From Frankiaceae bacterium (GTDB taxonomy: Bacteria; Actinomycetota; Actinomycetes; JAVEEB01), in contig JAVEEB010000354.1 in NCBI GenBank assembly GCA_030840665.1, forward strand, positions 1-5,616: a stretch of 5,616 bases of DNA, in the 5' to 3' direction. Of the stretch, positions 1 to 5,035 are shown piece after piece (the first letter of the stretch is position 1; every line of letters begins with the position of its first letter). A program made the translations under genes and the position numbers. The notes under the pieces were generated by a model. The model ran no database searches. It saw nothing but the letters and a program-made list of their open reading frames with translations, and was not told where the DNA came from.

Positions 1-682
1 CGATGCTGTACATGAACACATCGAGTGTCGGGGACTGCGGCCCGCCGGGATCGTCCGCGGTCACGGTGACGACCGTGCCGTCCTCGCGCACGAAGCGAAG
101 GACCCGGCCGGTGTCCGAGGTCGGCCCTCGACCAGCGTAGATGTAGGCCATTGGCTCTCCCTCGGATAGTCGGTCGCAAGCAACGATGGCGTTCGCCGGG
201 CACGCGACCACCAATGGCTCGCCAGGCTTGTAGTCCGCGGTGACGTTGAGCAGAGACCTGACGGCGCCGTGCTGCAGAGACACTGAAAAGCGATATTGGC
301 CGCGCACGCTGGACGGGTCCCCGCAGCAGGTGCCGTCCACCGAGTTGACGGCCAAATCGTAGGTGGTCGAGTAGGCCTGCGCGATCCCCACCAATCGCGA
401 CTTCATGCCATTAAAGATCTCCGTTTTCACTGCCAACGGGTCGCGCGGCCCCGGCATCGCGGTCGCCGAGTCCCCAGGCCCGGCCGCCTGCTGCTTCGGG
501 TGACTGGAGGTGACGCCGACCCCCAGTCCCACCGCAGCGGCAACGCTCGCCACGACGAGAAACGAGACACCGATTCGCGTACGGCGGCGGCCACGCGCGA
601 CCGCAACGAGCCGGGTGCCCGCCAGCTCGAACGGCGGCTCGTCGGCCATTAGCGTCGCGAGCGATTCTTTGACGTCGTACAT
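1..682 (-). CDS. Single-pass membrane protein, probable anti-sigma partner of the adjacent ECF sigma factor (C-terminus off the left edge)
   Basis: The frame is open from ATG at 682 to the window edge, giving 227 residues with no stop. The N-terminal ~36 residues are cytoplasmic and include DEPP at residues 14-17 and an Arg-rich run (about 30-36). A transmembrane segment follows at about 37-57 (rich in V, A, G), then a Gly/Pro/Ser-rich linker and an outer domain with Cys119, Cys120, Cys161 and Cys169. There is no HxxxCxxC zinc motif, so it is not a classical ZAS-domain anti-sigma factor. The ATG lies five bases after the stop of the upstream sigma gene. An in-frame GTG at 691-689 overlaps that stop as GTGA and would add three residues. 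I prefer the ATG because the purine-rich GAAGTGA is better spaced from it. Position after a sigma gene, topology, and resemblance to the gene at 1345-2253 suggest it binds and restrains the sigma factor. That role is inference; the family is not one I can name. Confidence 0.8.
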   Translation of the reverse strand, partial: MYDVKESLATLMADEPPFELAGTRLVAVARGRRRTRIGVSFLVVASVAAAVGLGVGVTSSHPKQQAAGPGDSATAMPGPRDPLAVKTEIFNGMKSRLVGIAQAYSTTYDLAVNSVDGTCCGDPSSVRGQYRFSVSLQHGAVRSLLNVTADYKPGEPLVVACPANAIVACDRLSEGEPMAYIYAGRGPTSDTGRVLRFVREDGTVVTVTADDPGGPQSPTLDVFMYSI

Positions 683-687
683 CCCGG

Positions 688-1206
688 TCACTTCGATTCC
701 GTTGAGTTGGTGACGAAGCCCGGCTGAGCACCGAGAAGTCCGCGGAGCGCCGCGAGACCCCGTGAGGCTTGGCTTTTCACGCCGCCCTCGGAGATGCCGA
801 GGGCCTCGGCCACCTCCGCTGTCGACATCCCGTCCCAGTACCGAAGGACGACGATGGCCCGCTGTTGGGGCGGCATGAGCTGCAGCGCCTGCCGGAGCTC
901 GTCGCGCAGCTCGGTCATCGGCCGCACCGGGTCGGTCGTCTCCGGCACGACCCCGTACGAACGCTCCCGTCGCCACGGCCGCCGCAGCTCGTCGAGGTAG
1001 ACGCGCAGGATGATCCGCCGGGCATAGGCGTCGATCCCGACGGATTGCTCGACCCGCGACCACGCCCCGTACAACTTGATCAATGCGGCTTGGGTGATGT
1101 CGTCCGCGCGGTGCCAGTCCCCACACGCGAGATACGCGGTACGGCGCAGCGCGGGACCGCGCGCCGCGACGTACGCGCTGAACTCGCCGTCGTGCGCTTT
1201 CCCCAC
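688..1206 (-). CDS. ECF RNA polymerase sigma factor, SigE-like subfamily (copy 2)
   Basis: This alternative sigma factor should direct RNA polymerase to a small stress or envelope regulon. It has 172 residues, normal for the short ECF class with only regions 2 and 4. Region 2 spans about residues 8-80 and includes LRRTAYLACGDW, the ADD...Q..L..LY.AW helix and the Arg-rich RRPWRRERS segment. Region 4 spans about 103-158, with PPQQRAIVVLRYWDGMS and the helix-turn-helix STAEVAEALGISEGGVKS. The GTG at 1206 is chosen because AAGGGAGA (1218-1211) sits just upstream and because the result matches the paralogue at 2259 in length and alignment. The same frame could be opened at 1323, but that start lies inside a hairpin and has no counterpart in the paralogue. 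The membrane protein follows after five bases, so the two are surely co-transcribed and probably translationally coupled. A candidate ECF promoter lies at 1255-1228. The regulon is unknown. Confidence 0.93.
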   Translation of the reverse strand: MGKAHDGEFSAYVAARGPALRRTAYLACGDWHRADDITQAALIKLYGAWSRVEQSVGIDAYARRIILRVYLDELRRPWRRERSYGVVPETTDPVRPMTELRDELRQALQLMPPQQRAIVVLRYWDGMSTAEVAEALGISEGGVKSQASRGLAALRGLLGAQPGFVTNSTESK

Positions 1207-1210
1207 GGAA

Positions 1211-1218
1211 TCTCCCTT
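1211..1218 (-). promoter_or_regulatory. Ribosome binding site fixing the start of the second sigma gene
   Basis: On the minus strand this reads AAGGGAGA, a strong match to the anti-Shine-Dalgarno sequence, four bases before the GTG at 1206. It decides in favour of this GTG over the in-frame start at 1323. Confidence 0.75.
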
Positions 1219-1227
1219 GTCAGCGGT

Positions 1228-1255
1228 TATACGCGACTCGGGGCCCAACAGTTGC
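1228..1255 (-). promoter_or_regulatory. Candidate ECF-type promoter of the second sigma gene
   Basis: On the minus strand GCAAC (1255-1251) is followed after 17 bases by CGTATA (1233-1228). An AAC-containing -35 and a CGT-type -10 with 16-18 bp spacing are the usual form of ECF promoters. The element lies between the putative terminator and the ribosome binding site, 21 bases upstream of the GTG. A similar element precedes the paralogous sigma gene, including shared GTT and GCCCC blocks in the spacer. This suggests that one or both sigma factors recognise it. No transcription start has been seen; the call rests on pattern and conservation. Confidence 0.5.
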
Positions 1256-1295
1256 TTCTCGGAGGACCACAATCGGGCGCGACTCCGAGGGTCGG

Positions 1296-1333
1296 TGAAG
1301 CGGAAGTGGTCACTGGCGACCACTTCCGCTTCA
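1296..1333 (-). terminator. Perfect 16-bp hairpin after the first anti-sigma gene, probable U-less terminator
   Basis: The arms are 1296-1311 and 1318-1333, perfectly complementary over 16 bp around a six-base loop. The hairpin begins 11 bases after the stop codon at 1347-1345 of the upstream gene and ends before the candidate promoter of the next sigma gene. No run of T follows on the minus strand, which is frequent for putative terminators of high-GC actinobacteria. It could instead stabilise the 3' end of the transcript or act as a protein-binding operator, because the symmetry works in DNA as well as RNA. Confidence 0.6.
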
Positions 1334-1344
1334 GCGGTCCCGAG

Positions 1345-2253
1345 CTAACCGGCCTTGAGGTCCGAACTGGTCGGCTTCGTCGTCGGCGACGGATGGTTCG
1401 CTTGCGCGGCCAACGCCTGGTCGACGGCTGTCCGCTGGTCCGCCGTCAGCAGCGGGACAGCCGACAGGTCGAGGGCCGGGTCCGTCGCCAGTGCCAGCAG
1501 CAGGTCGTCCGACACCGTGAGCCCGACACCTGCGTCTTGCAGGAAGCGCACGTCCGTCACGGTGTCGCCCAGGACGCTCACCCGCCGGGCGACCGCGCCG
1601 GCCGACCTCTCATCGACGAACCTCGCCGTGCGTCCATCCGGCAGTTGAACGGTCCGGCACGTCTCGGTGGCCACCTTGCACTCCGGCGCAACGCGGGCAT
1701 CCGCGAGAAGCACGCCGGTGCTGAGCACGATCCCCCCCGTCTTGCCATTTTGCGAGACGGCGAGCTTCATGTTGTACAGCCCTGCGGGTGTCGCAGTGTT
1801 GAACAGCGCGCCCATCGAGGCATCGGCGCCGAGCTCCGGCACCCCGTAGCCCGCAGCGGTCAACTGTGCCTTTGCTGCTTGGAGAATCGCGTTGAGTTTG
1901 ACGGTGCGCGCAGCCTTCACGTCCTCGAGCCCGGCCACGGCCGGCCAGGACGGCGTCGCATCACTGTTGGCCGTGTCAGCCGTGGTGGGCTTCGGCTGGC
2001 CTTCGGTGGCGCCCGTCTTGACAACCGCCGATTGGCCCGCGCCCGCCGCGCTCCCGACGCCGCCGTGCTGCAGGCGCGGCAGTGCGACGACTGCCGACAC
2101 CACCAGCCCGGCAACCGCGAGCCCGCCGACCGCGGCAAGGCCGCTGCGGCGCTGGTGCCGCGAACGGCCGGAGCGGAGGATCTCTTCTCGCGTCGTACGC
2201 AATGGCGGCTCGTCGTGCACCGATCGTGCGAACGCGTCCTTGAGCTCGTTCAT
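1345..2253 (-). CDS. Single-pass membrane protein, probable anti-sigma partner of the upstream ECF sigma factor
   Basis: The product has 302 residues. Its cytoplasmic N-terminus (1-37) carries DEPP at residues 14-17 and an Arg/Ser-rich juxtamembrane stretch. A Gly/Ala/Val-rich transmembrane helix follows at about 38-58, then a low-complexity Gly/Ala/Thr/Pro linker to about 105, and an outer domain to about 285. The only two cysteines, Cys192 and Cys199, are close enough for a disulfide, which would fit an extracellular or redox-exposed domain. The tail is rich in Pro, Thr and Ser. No zinc-binding HxxxCxxC motif is present. The ATG is five bases after the sigma stop, with AGGA ten bases ahead. 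An in-frame GTG at 2262 overlapping that stop would add three residues but leaves AGGA only one base away. The anti-sigma role is inferred from operon position and topology; no named family is recognised. A sensor or cell-wall-binding protein is the alternative. Confidence 0.88.
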   Translation of the reverse strand: MNELKDAFARSVHDEPPLRTTREEILRSGRSRHQRRSGLAAVGGLAVAGLVVSAVVALPRLQHGGVGSAAGAGQSAVVKTGATEGQPKPTTADTANSDATPSWPAVAGLEDVKAARTVKLNAILQAAKAQLTAAGYGVPELGADASMGALFNTATPAGLYNMKLAVSQNGKTGGIVLSTGVLLADARVAPECKVATETCRTVQLPDGRTARFVDERSAGAVARRVSVLGDTVTDVRFLQDAGVGLTVSDDLLLALATDPALDLSAVPLLTADQRTAVDQALAAQANHPSPTTKPTSSDLKAG

Positions 2254-2258
2254 GGGTC

Positions 2259-2777
2259 TCACTTCCTGACTGGCGAATCGAGGGCGAGACCGGACGGTTG
2301 GGGCAGCAGCTCCCGGAGGCGCGCGAGGCCGCGGGCGCAGTAGCTCTTGACGGTGCCGGGCCCCACTCCCAAGGCGAGCGCCGTCTCTTCGACGGACATG
2401 TCGTCCCAGTAGCGGAGCACCACAGCGGCCCGTTGCTGCGCCGGCAAAACGGCAAGCGCGGCAAGAAGTTCGGCGCGCACCTCGTACGAAGACCCCGTCG
2501 GCGCCATGCTTTCCGGCAAGGTCGCCGTCGAGCGTTCACGTCGCCAGGGCCGGCGCCGCTCATCGAGGAACACCCGCACGAGAACGCGCCGCGCGTAGCT
2601 GTCGACGGCTTCCCGCGCTTCGAGGCCTGGCCACGCCGCGTACATGCGGATCAGCGTCGTCTGGGCGAGATCTTCCGCCGAATGCCAGTTGCCACAGAGG
2701 AAGAAGGCTGTCCGTCGAAGCGCCGGCAACCGGGCATCGACGTACTCACCGAACTGCTCTTCCTCGTGTGCCCGCAT
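2259..2777 (-). CDS. ECF RNA polymerase sigma factor, SigE-like subfamily (copy 1)
   Basis: This 172-residue sigma factor has region 2 at about 8-80 (LRRTAFFLCGNW, AEDLAQTTLIRMYAAW, then RRPWRRERS). Region 4 lies at about 103-158 (LPAQQRAAVVLRYWDDMS, helix-turn-helix SVEETALALGVGPGTVKS). It aligns with the sigma factor at 688-1206 over its whole length without gaps, with 87 of 172 positions identical by my hand count. The helix-turn-helix recognition residues differ (SEGGVKSQAS against GPGTVKSYCA), so promoter choice may have partly diverged. The ATG at 2777 is supported by GGAAGGGG six bases upstream. The partner gene starts five bases after the stop. A separate promoter is likely, because 75 bases separate this gene from the sugar kinase and hold a candidate ECF promoter. 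No C-terminal SnoaL-like extension is present. Confidence 0.94.
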   Translation of the reverse strand: MRAHEEEQFGEYVDARLPALRRTAFFLCGNWHSAEDLAQTTLIRMYAAWPGLEAREAVDSYARRVLVRVFLDERRRPWRRERSTATLPESMAPTGSSYEVRAELLAALAVLPAQQRAAVVLRYWDDMSVEETALALGVGPGTVKSYCARGLARLRELLPQPSGLALDSPVRK

Positions 2778-2783
2778 CCCGTG

Positions 2784-2791
2784 CCCCTTCC
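2784..2791 (-). promoter_or_regulatory. Ribosome binding site of the first sigma gene
   Basis: On the minus strand this reads GGAAGGGG, six bases before the ATG at 2777. It is a purine-rich Shine-Dalgarno match at good spacing and supports this start. Confidence 0.65.
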
Positions 2792-2806
2792 GTTTCGGTC
2801 GGCGTC

Positions 2807-2835
2807 TACACGCGCTCTGGGGCCGGAACGGTTGC
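2807..2835 (-). promoter_or_regulatory. Candidate ECF-type promoter of the first sigma gene
   Basis: On the minus strand GCAAC (2835-2831) is followed after 18 bases by CGTGTA (2812-2807), 29 bases upstream of the ATG. The spacer shares GTT and GCCCC blocks with the element in front of the paralogous sigma gene, and both end in CGCGTRTA. The GCAAC lies in the loop of a short inverted repeat (GGAACG/CGTTCC, 2843-2825), which may be an operator or chance. The conservation between two otherwise diverged non-coding regions is the main support. Confidence 0.5.
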
Positions 2836-2852
2836 CACGTTCCTCAAAATCT

Positions 2853-3770
2853 TCAGTCGAGGTCGCGGCGGTGGGGCGGGTCCGCGCCGACGCGGCTGCA
2901 GGTGACCGCGGCCGCCCGCATGCCGTACGTGAGGGCGGCGCGCAGTTCCTCGCCCGTCGCCGTCAGGCGGCCGCCGAGCAGGCCCGCGTCGTGCAGGCAA
3001 GTCAGGAGGCCGGCGGTGAACGTGTCTCCGGCGGCGACGGTGTCCACCACCGTGGTCGCGGGCGCGGGGAGCCGTTCGACCCCGTCCGCATGGACGGCCA
3101 GCACGCCCCCGGCGCCGAGGGTCACGATGACGACGGTCGGGCCGATGGCCTGCCACCGGCGGGCGACGGCCTCCGGGTCAACACCGGGGTAGAGCACCTC
3201 GACGTCGTCTTCGCTGGCCTTGAGAATGTCGGCGATCCCGCACCAACGGTCGACGTCGGCACGGACCGCGCCGAGGTCGCCCACGATCGACGGGCGCACG
3301 TTCGGGTCGATGCAGATGGTCGCATTTTCCTTGCTGCGTACGAGAAAACGCTCGATGGCTCCGCCGCCGGGCGGCAACACCAGCGCCAACGAGCCGGTGT
3401 GGATGGCAAGCACGTCGGCGGGAAGGTCCTGCGGCAACTCGGCGTCCGTCCACTGCCAGTCCGCACGACCAAGGATGTCGAACCGGTACGACGCGCCACC
3501 CCGTTCGTCGAGATCCACGATCGCGAGGCTGGTCGCCTCCGGCGCAACGACGGCCAGCGAGAGGTCGACGCCGTTCGCCTCGAGGTGGGCGCGCAACCGC
3601 CGGCCGAAGGAGTCACCGGACAGCCGCGCGAGCAACGCTGTCGGGACGTCGAGCCGGGCGAGGGCGACCGCCGCGTTGGCCGGGCTGCCACCGGGGATCG
3701 CCGTGTACCGGGCGCCGGTTGCATCGTCGGGAACAAGGTCGATCAGCGCTTCACCGCACACGATGATCAC
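2853..3770 (-). CDS. PfkB-family sugar kinase, fructokinase-like
   Basis: It transfers phosphate from ATP to a sugar, most likely a ketohexose such as fructose, in the cytoplasm. The product has 305 residues, the usual PfkB length. The N-terminus VCGEALIDLVP and the sugar-binding signature GGSPANAAVALARL (27-40) are typical of the fructokinase branch. DPNVRP lies mid-protein, followed by the EDDVEVLYPG and VTLGAGG segments. The second PfkB signature, DTVAAGDTF (243-251), holds the catalytic Asp249 and the anion-hole glycine. The end CSRVGADPP is also common in bacterial fructokinases. The GTG start overlaps the stop of the isomerase gene as GTGA; the frame is open further upstream to 3911, but that part overlaps the isomerase and reads as Arg/Ala-rich shadow sequence. 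Coupling to an aldose-ketose isomerase suggests it phosphorylates the isomerase product. The phosphorylated carbon and exact sugar cannot be read from the sequence; KDG kinase or a sulfofructose kinase are alternatives. Confidence 0.93.
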   Translation of the reverse strand: MIIVCGEALIDLVPDDATGARYTAIPGGSPANAAVALARLDVPTALLARLSGDSFGRRLRAHLEANGVDLSLAVVAPEATSLAIVDLDERGGASYRFDILGRADWQWTDAELPQDLPADVLAIHTGSLALVLPPGGGAIERFLVRSKENATICIDPNVRPSIVGDLGAVRADVDRWCGIADILKASEDDVEVLYPGVDPEAVARRWQAIGPTVVIVTLGAGGVLAVHADGVERLPAPATTVVDTVAAGDTFTAGLLTCLHDAGLLGGRLTATGEELRAALTYGMRAAAVTCSRVGADPPHRRDLD

Positions 3771-5014
3771 GAAGCGCCAACCGGCCCGCGTGGCGGCGTC
3801 ACCATGTCGAGCTCGCCGGCACCCAAGGCCACCGACAACGCGGGCACCAGGGGCAGGCGCGGGATGAGCACGCACTGCAGCGCGTGGTAGATGTCGGGCT
3901 TGCCGGGCCACACAGTGGCGGCCGGGACGTTGTGCGCGTCGAGCTCGTGGTGCCAGCTGCCGTGCTCGCGGTCGATGAGGTACCGCTCGGCGTACACCCA
4001 GAGCATGTTGTACGTGTCGGCGTCACGCTGCTCGCCGAAGCGGGCCGACATCGCGGCGGCCGCGGCGATCCCCTCGGTGACCACCCAGTGCATCCGCTCC
4101 CGGACGACGGGTGCGCCCGACCAGTCGATCGTGTACACGAATCCGTCGGCGCCATCGACCGACCAGCCCTGCGCCAACGCGTTGTCGAACAGGGCTCGCG
4201 CTCCTTCCGCCAGCCACGACGGCGGATTGTCCAGCCCCGCTTCGAGATGCAGCAGCAGGCGGCTCCATTCGAGCCAGTGCCCGATGGTCAGCCCGTACGG
4301 GCGGAACTGGTCGGCCTTGTTGTCGAGGTTGTAGTCGGGCAAGGCGTTCCAGTGCTCGTCGAAGTGCTCCACGAGCCGCCAGTTGTACGCGCGCGTGACG
4401 TCATTGACGACGCGGTCGGCAATCGCCAGCGCGCGCTCGCGCCATTGCGGATCGCCGGTGGCGTCGGAGGCAGCCATAAGGGCCTCGACCGTGTGCATGT
4501 TGCTGTTGGCGCCGCGGTAGGCCTCCGGGTCGCTCCAGTCGGTGGCGAAACTCTCGGCATGCGCGGCCTGGGCCGGATCCCAGAAGTGGATGTCCAGGTC
4601 CGCCAAGGCGAGGCCCAGCAGTTCGGCGGCGCGCGGCCGTCCCGCAGCCAGAGCGCTCGACGCGGCGAGCACGACAAACGCATGCTGGTACGCCTCCTTG
4701 CGGGCGCTGCTGGCAGCCCCGGTGGCGTCGACGCCGGAATGCCAACCCCCGTTGGTCGTGTCGCGGAGCCGCCCCAGGAGCGCCGCCACTCCATGGTCGA
4801 CGAACCGGTCGCAGTCCGGCTCACCGAGGAGCGAGCCGAGCGCGAACACGTGGGTCATCCGGCCGGTCAGCCACGTCTCGACAGGCTTGTCGAGCTCCGG
4901 GAGGCCCCGCTCATCGAGGAAGGCGAACCCGCCGGCCGGATGCAGGGAACCGCGAGCGAAGTCGATGAGCCGGCGCGACTCTGCCGCCAGCCAGTCCGCA
5001 TGGGTAGATGTCAT
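3767..5014 (-). CDS. AGE/YihS-family aldose-ketose isomerase (mannose isomerase-like)
   Basis: This 415-residue cytoplasmic (alpha/alpha)6-barrel enzyme belongs to the N-acylglucosamine 2-epimerase superfamily. The residues I recall as catalytic in E. coli YihS and mannose isomerases appear to be present at nearly the same positions: Arg52 (GRMTH), Asn172 and His174 (NSNMHTVEALMAA), Arg238 (FRPYG), His246 and Glu249 (TIGHWLEW), and His377 (KPDIYHALQC). HWVVTEGI and GSWHHELD are further family hallmarks. This pattern favours sugar isomerisation (mannose to fructose, or sulfoquinovose to sulfofructose) over epimerisation of N-acylglucosamine. The ATG is 21 bases after the upstream monooxygenase stop, with no good ribosome binding site, so translation may depend on that gene. 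The downstream kinase start overlaps its stop. The pair forms a compact sugar-use module. The family is certain; the substrate is inferred. Confidence 0.94.
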   Translation of the reverse strand: MTSTHADWLAAESRRLIDFARGSLHPAGGFAFLDERGLPELDKPVETWLTGRMTHVFALGSLLGEPDCDRFVDHGVAALLGRLRDTTNGGWHSGVDATGAASSARKEAYQHAFVVLAASSALAAGRPRAAELLGLALADLDIHFWDPAQAAHAESFATDWSDPEAYRGANSNMHTVEALMAASDATGDPQWRERALAIADRVVNDVTRAYNWRLVEHFDEHWNALPDYNLDNKADQFRPYGLTIGHWLEWSRLLLHLEAGLDNPPSWLAEGARALFDNALAQGWSVDGADGFVYTIDWSGAPVVRERMHWVVTEGIAAAAAMSARFGEQRDADTYNMLWVYAERYLIDREHGSWHHELDAHNVPAATVWPGKPDIYHALQCVLIPRLPLVPALSVALGAGELDMVTPPRGPVGAS

Positions 5015-5035
5015 GCCACGAAGCTTGCCACGGGC

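Noticed and set aside
1232..1285. Direct repeat GAGTCGCG at 1285-1278 and 1239-1232 on the minus strand
   Set aside because: Eight G/C-rich bases can recur by chance in this composition, and the element is not found before the other sigma gene.
1207..1323. N-terminal extension of the second sigma factor to a start at 1323
   Set aside because: It would include the promoter and part of the hairpin, lacks a ribosome binding site, and adds 39 residues absent from the paralogue. The GTG at 1206 has a strong AAGGGAGA.
769..2343. Long plus-strand open frame of 524 codons opposite the sigma and anti-sigma genes
   Set aside because: It is antisense to three clearly real genes, crosses their boundaries, reads as Arg/Gly/His/Pro-rich sequence without any recognisable motif, and is the usual shadow of GC-rich codon bias.
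2298..3890. Long plus-strand open frame of 530 codons opposite the first sigma gene and the sugar kinase
   Set aside because: It has the same low-complexity composition, no domain, and runs through an intergenic promoter region and two real genes.
3771..3911. N-terminal extension of the sugar kinase to 3911
   Set aside because: It overlaps the 3' end of the isomerase by 145 bases and encodes Arg/Ala/Pro-rich sequence unlike PfkB proteins. The GTG at 3770 gives the canonical N-terminus.
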